Source: Mycobacterium yunnanensis (GTDB lineage Bacteria; Actinomycetota; Actinomycetes; Mycobacteriales; Mycobacteriaceae). From it: DNA of 64,000 nt. This document shows, piece after piece, positions 33,963-41,176 of this stretch. How positions within the stretch are numbered: the stretch's first letter is position 1; each line of letters begins with the position of its first letter. Position numbers and translations under genes: made by a program. Location: contig NZ_JACKVK010000020.1 of the NCBI RefSeq assembly GCF_025823185.1, forward strand, positions 1-64,000, given 5' to 3'. The notes beneath the pieces were generated by a model. The model did not search any database. It saw only the letters and a list, made by a program, of their open reading frames with translations, and was not told the DNA's origin.

Positions 33963-34523
33963 GTGAAGAGCACTTCCACCACCCGTCGCTGCCTCGGCGG
34001 CGTGTTCGCTGCCGCCATCCTCGGCGGTGCGATCGTGACGGTAGTGACCCCGTCGGCTCCGTCGGCCACCGCGGCCGCGGACCCCTGCGCGGCCAGCGAG
34101 GTGGCCCGCACGATCGGGTCGGTGGCCACCTCCACCGGCAACTACCTCGACGCCCATCCCCAGACCAACGCGGCGTTGACGACGATCTCGCAGCAACAAC
34201 CCGGACCGCAGTCGCTCGGGGCGCTCAAGACCTACTTCGACGCCAACCCGCAGGCAGCCAAGGACATGCAGGCGTTGCAGGCCCCGCTTCAGGGTCTTTC
34301 GGCGCGCTGCCGGTTGCCGTTGACCCTGCCGCAGGTGATGGGTCTGCTGCAGGGTGCGCAGGCACAGGGCGGCGCGTTGCCGGGAAGTTTGCCCAGTGCG
34401 TTGTCGAACGCCCAAAACGCGGCCGTGCCCGGGCTGACGCCGTCGGCGCAGTCCGCGCCTACGGCCGTCGTCACGCCCGGCACGGGTCCGCTGCCCGGGC
34501 CCGCCACCGCCACTCCCAGGTAG
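33963..34523 (+). CDS. Secreted haem-binding protein with Pro/Ala-rich tail
   Basis: The 186-residue precursor has a signal peptide (GGVFAAAILGGAIVTVVTPS ending near TAAADPC), then the Rv0203-type helical domain with NYLDAHPQTNAALTTI, LKTYFDANPQAAKDMQAL and a cysteine pair (DPCAA and SARCRLP). A 75-residue Ala/Pro/Gly-rich tail follows, absent from the other two copies in the window. The GTG at 33963 follows GAGGAG. It is divergent from mmpL11, consistent with a haem-capture role for that system. Confidence 0.85.
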   Translation: MKSTSTTRRCLGGVFAAAILGGAIVTVVTPSAPSATAAADPCAASEVARTIGSVATSTGNYLDAHPQTNAALTTISQQQPGPQSLGALKTYFDANPQAAKDMQALQAPLQGLSARCRLPLTLPQVMGLLQGAQAQGGALPGSLPSALSNAQNAAVPGLTPSAQSAPTAVVTPGTGPLPGPATATPR

Positions 34524-34543
34524 CCCGCAGCGAGTCGTCGGCG

Positions 34544-34566
34544 TGTTCACGAGGTCCGTGTGAACA
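34544..34566 (+). terminator. Hairpin between the two haem-binding genes
   Basis: TGTTCAC and GTGAACA form a perfect 7-bp stem with a nine-base loop, 21 bases after the first haem-binding gene. There is no U tract. It may attenuate transcription or protect the mRNA end; the call is tentative. Confidence 0.4.
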
Positions 34567-34715
34567 GCGGGTTCGGCGATTTTGGCCGCGGATTGACCCC
34601 AAGGCGAGAAACTCGCGACCGATTCTGCTTAGCTTTTCGATGTCGGCATCCGCGGTGACACGCGATCGCCGCCGCGTCGTGGACTGTCGTGCACATTCGA
34701 AGAAGGAGCTTGATC

Positions 34716-35099
34716 ATGTCGATCTCGGCCCGAGCTGGGCGACGTGCGGTTGCTGGCGCCATGGGTGCCGGTGCGATCGCAGGCGCGATGCTGTTCGCAG
34801 CCCTTCCGTCGGCCCTCGCCGACGATCCGGCCCAGAACCCCCCGAACTGCAGCGCCGCGGACCTCTCCGGCGTGTCCTCGGGCGTGGCGGCGTCGACGTC
34901 GGCGTATCTGTTCACTCACCCCGACGTGAACTATTTCTTCACCAGCCTCGAAGGCCTGCCCCGTGACGAGGTCCGCACCAAGGTGGCCGAGTACATGGAC
35001 GCCAACCCGGGGCCCAAGGCCGATCTGACGGGTATCCGTCAGCCTCTCGTCGACCTGAAGAATCGCTGCGGCGCCGCGCCCGCGCCTGCAATTCCGTAA
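34716..35099 (+). CDS. Secreted haem-binding protein (Rv0203-like)
   Basis: The 127-residue precursor has a signal peptide ending at PSALADDP and the haemophore domain: SGVSSGVAASTSAYLFTHPD, YFFTSLEGLPRDEVRTKVAE, YMDANPGPKADLTGIRQPL and two cysteines (PNCSA and NRCGA). AAGGAG lies nine bases before the ATG at 34716. It follows the other haem-binding gene and is six bases upstream of the response regulator gene, so it probably shares a transcript with the two-component system. Confidence 0.85.
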   Translation: MSISARAGRRAVAGAMGAGAIAGAMLFAALPSALADDPAQNPPNCSAADLSGVSSGVAASTSAYLFTHPDVNYFFTSLEGLPRDEVRTKVAEYMDANPGPKADLTGIRQPLVDLKNRCGAAPAPAIP

Positions 35100-35105
35100 T
35101 CCAGG

Positions 35106-35825
35106 GTGCGGGTGGCAGAACCAACCGCGCTCGATGGCGCGGGTCGCACGGTGTTGATGGTCGACGACGACCCCGACGTCCGCACGTCGGTGTCGCGCGG
35201 ACTGCGACATTCGGGTTTCGACGTGCGAGTCGCGGCGACGGGCAAGGAAGCGCTGCGGCTGCTGTCCAACGAGTCACACGACGCCTTGGTGCTCGACGTG
35301 CAGATGCCCGAACTCGACGGTGTCGCCGTCGTGACGGCCCTGCGGGCTCTCGGCAACGACATCCCGATCTGCGTGCTGTCGGCGCGTGACACGGTCAACG
35401 ACCGGATCGCTGGGTTGGAGGCCGGTGCCGACGACTACCTCACCAAACCGTTCGACCTCGGTGAACTGGTCGCCCGGCTGCATGCCTTGCTGCGCAGGTC
35501 CAGCCTCTCGGAGCGCTCGCCGGACACCATGACCGTCGGTCACCTGACCATCGACACCGCGAGGCGGCTGGTGTTCGTGGAGGGCGAGCGCGCCGAGCTG
35601 ACCAAGCGGGAGTTCGACCTGCTCGCCGTGCTCGCGGAGAACGCGGGCGTGGTGTTGACGCGCCAGCGGCTGCTCGAACTGGTGTGGGGTTACGACTTCG
35701 ACGTCGACACCAACGTCGCCGACGTCTTCATCAGCTATCTGCGGCGAAAACTGGAGCGTGAAGGCCATCCCCGGGTGATCCACACCGTCCGCGGAATCGG
35801 CTACGTCCTGCGCGACGAGCCCTGA
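35106..35825 (+). CDS. OmpR/PhoB-family response regulator (PrrA-like)
   Basis: The 239-residue regulator has a receiver domain with the acidic pocket VDDDPD, phosphoacceptor Asp64 (LVLDVQMPELDG) and YLTKPF, then a winged-helix DNA-binding domain LTKREFDLLAVLAENAGVVL and FISYLRRKLEREGHPRVIHT. It closely resembles M. tuberculosis PrrA, but sits in the mmpL11 region, so it is better seen as a PrrA paralogue. The GTG at 35106 starts six bases after the haem-binding gene; GTG 35112 is an alternative. The histidine kinase gene follows after one base. Confidence 0.9.
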   Translation: MRVAEPTALDGAGRTVLMVDDDPDVRTSVSRGLRHSGFDVRVAATGKEALRLLSNESHDALVLDVQMPELDGVAVVTALRALGNDIPICVLSARDTVNDRIAGLEAGADDYLTKPFDLGELVARLHALLRRSSLSERSPDTMTVGHLTIDTARRLVFVEGERAELTKREFDLLAVLAENAGVVLTRQRLLELVWGYDFDVDTNVADVFISYLRRKLEREGHPRVIHTVRGIGYVLRDEP

Positions 35826-35826
35826 G

Positions 35827-37260
35827 GTGCGGCTGCCGCGGCTGGGCAGGTCGGCGTCGCTGCGCACCCGCGTCGCCCTGGCGTCTGCGGCCGCGGCCGC
35901 CGCGGTGGTCGCGGTCTTCACCGTGCTGACCTCGCTCGTGCTGGCCAACAACGACGCCGCCCAGCTCGACCGGCGGCTCGACTCCATCGTCGACGCCAGC
36001 GTCTACGACCAGACCAACGGCGTGCTGCAGACCGGTCGTGAGCGGTCGTCGGGCCAAGTGGTGTTCCAGCGCGGTTTCCAGCTACCCCAACTCCCGCCCG
36101 GCACCGAGACCGTCGAGGTCAACGGCATCGAGTACCGGGTGCGCACCATTCCGGTCGACCAGCAGGGCGGCGTGCTGATGTCGGTGGGCATCCGCGCCGA
36201 CAGCATCCTGCTGAACCGGGCGCGCATCCCGCTCTACACCGCCGTGGGTGTGGTCACCGTCCTCATCGCAGGCGGGCTCGGCTGGATGCTGGCCGGCCCT
36301 GCGATCCGACCGCTGCGCAGGCTCACCGAGCAGACGATGCGGCTCGGCAAGGGCAGCGACCGGATGGCGGCGGTCAAGGGTGCGCGCGAGGCCGAGGAGC
36401 TCTCCGACGCGATGGCAGGCATGCTCGAACGTCTCGCCGCGGCGCAGCTGGCCACCACCAACAGCTTGCAGGCGGCCCAGGACTTCGCCGCGAACGCGGC
36501 GCACGAGTTGCGGACACCGCTGACGGCGATGCGCGCCGACCTGGACACGCTGCGAATCCACGATCTGCCCGCCGACGAACGCGACGAGGTCGTCGGGGAC
36601 CTTGCTCGCGCCCAGCGCCGGGTCGAGGCCATCATCACCGCCCTCGGCCAGCTCGCGTCGGGTCAGCTCGCGCAGATCGAGGACCGTGAGCTCATCGACG
36701 TCACCGACATGCTCGACCGGGTGGCCCGGGAGAACGCCAGGGCGGGTGACGTGGAGATCGTCGTGCAGAGCGACGACGACATCGGGGCGATCTGGGGATG
36801 GCCCGGCGGTTTGCGATTGGCGGTGGACAACCTGGTGCGCAACGCCATCGCCCATGGCGGCGCCACCACGATCGTGCTCGCGGCGCATCGGCACGCCGGA
36901 CGAGACGGCCGGGGAGACGCACTGACCATCGTCGTGGACGACGACGGGTGCGGGCTACCCGCCGAGGAGCACCAGTTCGTCATGGGCAGGTTTGCACGTG
37001 GCAGTACGGCCACCCCCGGCGGATCCGGCCTTGGGCTGGCCCTCGTAGCCCAGCAGGCGCAACTGCACGGCGGTGACATCGCGCTGTCGGAGGGTCCGCT
37101 CGGCGGGCTGCGCGCGACGCTGACGGTGTCGACCTCGCCCGAGCCGGAGTCGGATCCGGACACCGACGACGCGCTCAGCGATGAGCTAGGGCCCTTGCGC
37201 CGAGGCGCCAACCGAGTAGCAGAATGGCGGTCGAAAGCGAAGCGACCACCACGAAGCTGA
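35827..37260 (+). CDS. Sensor histidine kinase (PrrB-like)
   Basis: The 477-residue kinase has two membrane helices (VALASAAAAAAVVAVFTVLT and YTAVGVVTVLIAGGLGWMLA) enclosing a roughly 110-residue sensor domain, a HAMP-like linker, the H-box FAANAAHELRTPLTAMRADL, the N-box LRLAVDNLVRNAIAHGG and G-boxes DDDGCGLP and GGSGLGLALV. It pairs with the preceding response regulator. The association with haem-binding protein genes suggests an envelope or haem-related signal (inference). Its last 86 bases overlap the convergent DUF3054 gene. Confidence 0.9.
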   Translation: MRLPRLGRSASLRTRVALASAAAAAAVVAVFTVLTSLVLANNDAAQLDRRLDSIVDASVYDQTNGVLQTGRERSSGQVVFQRGFQLPQLPPGTETVEVNGIEYRVRTIPVDQQGGVLMSVGIRADSILLNRARIPLYTAVGVVTVLIAGGLGWMLAGPAIRPLRRLTEQTMRLGKGSDRMAAVKGAREAEELSDAMAGMLERLAAAQLATTNSLQAAQDFAANAAHELRTPLTAMRADLDTLRIHDLPADERDEVVGDLARAQRRVEAIITALGQLASGQLAQIEDRELIDVTDMLDRVARENARAGDVEIVVQSDDDIGAIWGWPGGLRLAVDNLVRNAIAHGGATTIVLAAHRHAGRDGRGDALTIVVDDDGCGLPAEEHQFVMGRFARGSTATPGGSGLGLALVAQQAQLHGGDIALSEGPLGGLRATLTVSTSPEPESDPDTDDALSDELGPLRRGANRVAEWRSKAKRPPRS

Positions 37261-37543
37261 ACGCCGTGCCGGCAGACGTGGCCTTGCGCAACGCCATTCC
37301 GACGATCACGGTGCTCAGCCAGATCACGATTCCCGTGGGCGCCAACGTCGTCGGTCGGCGCCACGCCCTGGCCGCGGTCCATCCGATCGCCGTTCCGGCC
37401 AGGAACGGCCACGCCGTCTCGGCGACGCCCGCCACGGTGATCCCCTCTGCGTGACTGCGTCGTCCGATCGCGCAGAACACCAGCACGCACACCGCGTCGG
37501 CGGCCGCGGCGACGGCGACCGCCCTGCGGTCAACGGGCGGCAT
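37175..37543 (-). CDS. DUF3054 membrane protein
   Basis: The 122-residue protein has four hydrophobic segments of the DUF3054 family: AVAAAADAVCVLVFCAIGRR, the AWPFLAGTAIGWTAARAW segment, IVIWLSTVIVGMALR and FSFVVVASLSTAILLLGWRL. Function is unknown. Its 3' end overlaps the histidine kinase gene by 86 bases in the opposite orientation, and its start overlaps the end of the M23 lipoprotein gene by 14 bases, so it is probably cotranslated with the latter. Confidence 0.8.
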   Translation of the reverse strand: MPPVDRRAVAVAAAADAVCVLVFCAIGRRSHAEGITVAGVAETAWPFLAGTAIGWTAARAWRRPTTLAPTGIVIWLSTVIVGMALRKATSAGTAFSFVVVASLSTAILLLGWRLGARALAHR

Positions 37544-38792
37544 AGGTCATCACGTCGAGTACCAACGGGCCGAGGTCCTTCTCCTGGCGGGGAGTGCTCC
37601 CCGGCGCCATGGGGGCGGGTTGGCCCGCCAGAAGGGGATAGAGGGCGTTCATGGAGGCCAGTCTTCCGTCGAGGGTGAAGTCCTTGATGACGAACGGTAA
37701 TCCGTTGGACCGCAACGGGTCCGGTGAACTCATCACGTGAAAGTGTAGATGTGGAGCATCGCTGTTGCCGGTGTTGCCGAGGTGTCCGAGCACCTGTCCC
37801 GTGCTGAGCTGATCGCCGGGCCTGACCTTCACGCTGCCGGTTTGCAGGTGTGCATACAACGCATATCTCTTCTCGGTACCGTCGCCGGAGATGTCCTGCA
37901 CGACGTGGTTGCCGGCGTACTGGTCCAGCGGCAGCCCGGTCGGACTCTGGCCCGCGACCTGCTCGGGCAGCCCGTCGAGCACCGCCACGACCGGTCCGTC
38001 GGCCACCGCGTGGACGTCCACCCCGAAGTAGGGGTAGCTCTGCGGTGCGCCCCGGTCACCGGTGAAGATCGTTCCGTCGGCGCTGAGCTGCAGGTAATCC
38101 ACCGCGAATCGCTCTGCGGCCCAGAGGTTTCCGTCGAGCGGGTTCAGCGCCATCCGATGCGCCGTCATGTCGCAACAGCTGTTTCCGTCCAGCCAGCGCG
38201 GTCCGTCCAGCGGCGGCGAGATCTTCGCGGGCTCGTGCGTGGAAACGGTGACCGGGGCGACGGCGTTCTCGGTGACGGTGGGCGGCAACAGCGGCGGCAA
38301 CGGCTTGGCCAGATCGGCGACGATGGTGTGGCTCAATTCGGTGGGGACGGGCGCCGACTCGTCGAGCACGACGTCGAGCCACACGACACCCGCCCGACCG
38401 GGCCCAAGCGTCGTGGTGGGGGTTTGACTGGCCCCCAGTGCTCGCATCCAGTAGGCCAGCTGATCCCCGGCCAAGGTCAGCAGGTCGTCGTCACCGGCCT
38501 TGACGGACAACGACTTCACCGTCACGTCACCGTCGAGGACGTTGGTCAGTTGGACCTCGTAGGCGAGATGGCGCTTGCCGTCGGTGGTCGGCACCGGGAC
38601 GGGTGCGGCGATCACGCTGGCGAGGACGGGCGTGACCTGGGCCGGCGGCCCCGAGGGTGGCGCGCCGGGCGACGCAGCCGATGGACGAGCTGCACTGCTG
38701 GACGTCGGGGGGCCCTGCGTCGGGGTGCCGCAGCCGGCGAGCAGGATCGCCGCGCCGAGGAAGCCGGCGGTTCTGGAGCCGATGCGATGCAT
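37530..38792 (-). CDS. M23 (LytM-type) peptidase-domain lipoprotein
   Basis: The 420-residue precursor has a lipobox AAILLAGCGT (Cys at about 21), a Pro/Ser linker, a beta-rich domain (about 50-170) and a C-terminal M23 domain: YFGVDVHAVADGPVVAVLDG, RYALYAHLQTGSVKVRPGDQ, then GHLGNTGNSDAPHLHFHV with the HxH zinc motif. The first zinc ligand is a DVHA rather than the canonical HxxxD, so catalysis may be impaired. It should act on, or bind, peptidoglycan at the membrane surface. A CCDM motif (NSCCDMTAHR) in mid-protein is unusual. Confidence 0.8.
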   Translation of the reverse strand: MHRIGSRTAGFLGAAILLAGCGTPTQGPPTSSSAARPSAASPGAPPSGPPAQVTPVLASVIAAPVPVPTTDGKRHLAYEVQLTNVLDGDVTVKSLSVKAGDDDLLTLAGDQLAYWMRALGASQTPTTTLGPGRAGVVWLDVVLDESAPVPTELSHTIVADLAKPLPPLLPPTVTENAVAPVTVSTHEPAKISPPLDGPRWLDGNSCCDMTAHRMALNPLDGNLWAAERFAVDYLQLSADGTIFTGDRGAPQSYPYFGVDVHAVADGPVVAVLDGLPEQVAGQSPTGLPLDQYAGNHVVQDISGDGTEKRYALYAHLQTGSVKVRPGDQLSTGQVLGHLGNTGNSDAPHLHFHVMSSPDPLRSNGLPFVIKDFTLDGRLASMNALYPLLAGQPAPMAPGSTPRQEKDLGPLVLDVMTYAAR

Positions 38793-38801
38793 CCGCCGAT
38801 C

Positions 38802-39914
38802 CTAGGGCCGGTCCCCGGAACCGCGGCTCGGTTCGGAGCCGCCCGTCACGTCCTCGGGTGGGTTCGCGTCGGGGTCGATGGCGCTCTCGGTACGGAAGAG
38901 GACGAAGAACACCACCCAGCCGATGGCCGAGATGAAGATCCAGCTCACCAACCGGTAGATCAGCATCGCCGAGATCGCCGACGCCAGCGTCATCCCGCTC
39001 GACACCAGACCCGGCACCAGAACGGCCTCGACGACGAGCAATCCGCCGGGCATCAACGGGATGGAGCCGACCGCACGGGCCGCGGCGTATGCGACGGTCA
39101 AACCCGCCAGCGACGGTTTGCCACCGGCGGCGTAGGCGGCGAATGCCAGGCACGCGACGTCGGCCACCCAGTTGAACACCGACCAACTGAAGGCCGTACC
39201 GAGGGTGCGCCGGCTCAAGCTGACCGACTCGAGCTGGCAGAGCATCTCGCGCCACTTGCCAAGACCGGTGTCGGCGGGCTTGCCGAGCAGCGAGTTGACC
39301 CACGACAAGACCCGCACGCCGATGCCGTCGATCTGCTGGGGGTTCGCCGCGACGGACTGCGCGAGCACCAGCAGGGCCAGGAACCCGCCGAGGGTGAAGA
39401 TCAGCGACAGCGGATTCTTGCTGGCCCCGAGCAAGAAGGCGCCGCCCAGCCCGATCAGCGCCAGCCCGACCACCTGCAGGACCCCCGACATCACCAGCTG
39501 CCATGACGCGACCATCGGGGAGGCGCCCCAGAGTCGTTGTTGCCGGTAGACGAACGTCGCGGAGAGCACCGGGCCTCCCGGCATCGTCGTCGACAACGCG
39601 TTGCCTGCGTAGAACGCGGCCTCCGAACGCCACTGCCGCACCACCACGCCGGCCGACTTCAGCAGCGTGCGCTGAATCTGGGCGAAGCTGTGCATGGACG
39701 CCAGCGCGGCGACCGCTGCGGCGAGCACCCACCACCAATTGGCCGACAGCAGACTGCGCCATGCCTTCGCGAGCTGATCCCAGACCAGCACGACCTCGAC
39801 GCTGAGCACGCTGACGGCGACGCCCACGAGTACCCAGCGCACCCACCAGTACCGTCCGCGTGGACGGTCTTTCGGAGTCGCTTCGCTCTCGCCAGGCACG
39901 GCATCCTGCGACAC
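38802..39914 (-). CDS. UPF0104/lysylphosphatidylglycerol-synthase-like membrane protein
   Basis: The 370-residue polytopic protein (about eight helices) has the UPF0104/YbhN family features: an AALASMHSFAQIQRTLLKSA stretch, AFYAGNALSTTMPGGPVLSA, and AARAVGSIPLMPGGLLVVEA. It corresponds in position and type to Rv0204c. The family shares the flippase-like membrane domain of MprF but lacks the synthase domain, so a lipid-transport role is possible. It ends nine bases before the M23 lipoprotein gene on the same strand. Confidence 0.82.
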   Translation of the reverse strand: MSQDAVPGESEATPKDRPRGRYWWVRWVLVGVAVSVLSVEVVLVWDQLAKAWRSLLSANWWWVLAAAVAALASMHSFAQIQRTLLKSAGVVVRQWRSEAAFYAGNALSTTMPGGPVLSATFVYRQQRLWGASPMVASWQLVMSGVLQVVGLALIGLGGAFLLGASKNPLSLIFTLGGFLALLVLAQSVAANPQQIDGIGVRVLSWVNSLLGKPADTGLGKWREMLCQLESVSLSRRTLGTAFSWSVFNWVADVACLAFAAYAAGGKPSLAGLTVAYAAARAVGSIPLMPGGLLVVEAVLVPGLVSSGMTLASAISAMLIYRLVSWIFISAIGWVVFFVLFRTESAIDPDANPPEDVTGGSEPSRGSGDRP

Positions 39915-39988
39915 GGGGTACAGGGTAACGGCGCCCCGCCGCCCGGCGAGTGCCAGAACGCGGTGCCGCGAGTCGTTACGCTACCGGG

Positions 39989-41176
39989 ATGCCATCCCGG
40001 TCGGCCGAGACTCCGGCGTCGCCGCCCAACTCGATCTCACTGGATCCGGGGGCCGACGCGTCGGTGCACCCGATCGTCCGCAAGACCGCCGCGTGGTCCT
40101 GGCGGTTGCTGATCATTCTCGGCGCGCTGGTCGCCCTCATCTGGGTGGTGTCGCAACTCGAGGTCATCGTGGTCCCGGTGTTGCTCGCCACGATGGTGAC
40201 CGCAATGCTGCTGCCGCTCGTCGACCACCTTGACCACCGCGGCCTGCCGAGGGGCGCCGCCGTGGCCACGGTCGTCGTCGGCAGCATCGTGGTGGTCGGC
40301 GGCCTCCTGACCTTCGTCGTCAGCCAGTTCATCCAGGGTGCACCGGCACTGATCGACCAGGTGACCCTGAGCATCGCCAACGCGCGCAACTCGCTCAACA
40401 CGGGGTTGCTGGCGCACTTCAGCAACGACCAGGTCAAGAACGCGACCGACACCGCGATCGACGCGTTGAAGAACAACCAGGCGAAGCTGACCAGCGGCGC
40501 GCTCTCCACGGCAGGCACCGTCACCGAGATCGTCACCGGCGCACTGCTGATGCTCTTCACGCTGATCTTCCTGCTGCAGGGCGGCCGGAACATCTTCGCC
40601 TTCGTCACCAAGATCTTTCCCACGACCGTCCGCGGGCGGGTGCGCGACGCCAGCCGGGCCGGCTTCCACTCGCTGATCGGCTACGTCCGCGCCACGTTCC
40701 TGGTGGCGTTCGTCGACGCGGTGGGCATCGGGACCGGCCTGGCGATCATGGGGATCCCTCTCGCGCTGCCGTTGGCGTCGCTGGTGTTCCTCGGTGCGTT
40801 CATCCCGCTCGTCGGCGCGGTGCTCACCGGCGGGCTGGCCGTCATCGTCGCGCTCATCGCCAAGGGCTGGGTGTACGCGTTGATCACGCTCGGGTTGATC
40901 ATCGCCGTCCAACAGCTCGAGGCGCACGTGCTGCAGCCCCTGGTGATGGGCCGCGCGGTGTCACTTCATCCACTGGCCGTGGTGCTGGCGATCACCGCGG
41001 GTGGCGTGACCGCCGGCATCGTCGGAGCGCTGCTCGCCGTGCCCCTCGTGGCGGTACTGAACAGCGCGGCACGCGTCCTGCTGGCCGACGACCCGGAAAC
41101 GGAGGCGGCCGCTCTCGCCGCCGAGGACGGTCCGCCCGTCGAGGGGTCGACGGACGAGCCCGCGCCGAGGAGTTAG
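39989..41176 (+). CDS. AI-2E family transporter-like membrane protein
   Basis: The 395-residue protein matches the AI-2E exporter/UPF0118 family and Rv0205: about eight membrane segments with the central loop GRVRDASRAGFHSLIGYVRA and the C-terminal FIPLVGAVLTGGLAV and VLQPLVMGRAVSLHPLAVVL motifs. ATG 39989 follows a TACGCT hexamer by seven bases with no ribosome site, consistent with a leaderless transcript; the frame is open back to 39950. The substrate is unknown. The stop overlaps the convergent mmpL3 stop by four bases. Confidence 0.86.
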   Translation: MPSRSAETPASPPNSISLDPGADASVHPIVRKTAAWSWRLLIILGALVALIWVVSQLEVIVVPVLLATMVTAMLLPLVDHLDHRGLPRGAAVATVVVGSIVVVGGLLTFVVSQFIQGAPALIDQVTLSIANARNSLNTGLLAHFSNDQVKNATDTAIDALKNNQAKLTSGALSTAGTVTEIVTGALLMLFTLIFLLQGGRNIFAFVTKIFPTTVRGRVRDASRAGFHSLIGYVRATFLVAFVDAVGIGTGLAIMGIPLALPLASLVFLGAFIPLVGAVLTGGLAVIVALIAKGWVYALITLGLIIAVQQLEAHVLQPLVMGRAVSLHPLAVVLAITAGGVTAGIVGALLAVPLVAVLNSAARVLLADDPETEAAALAAEDGPPVEGSTDEPAPRS

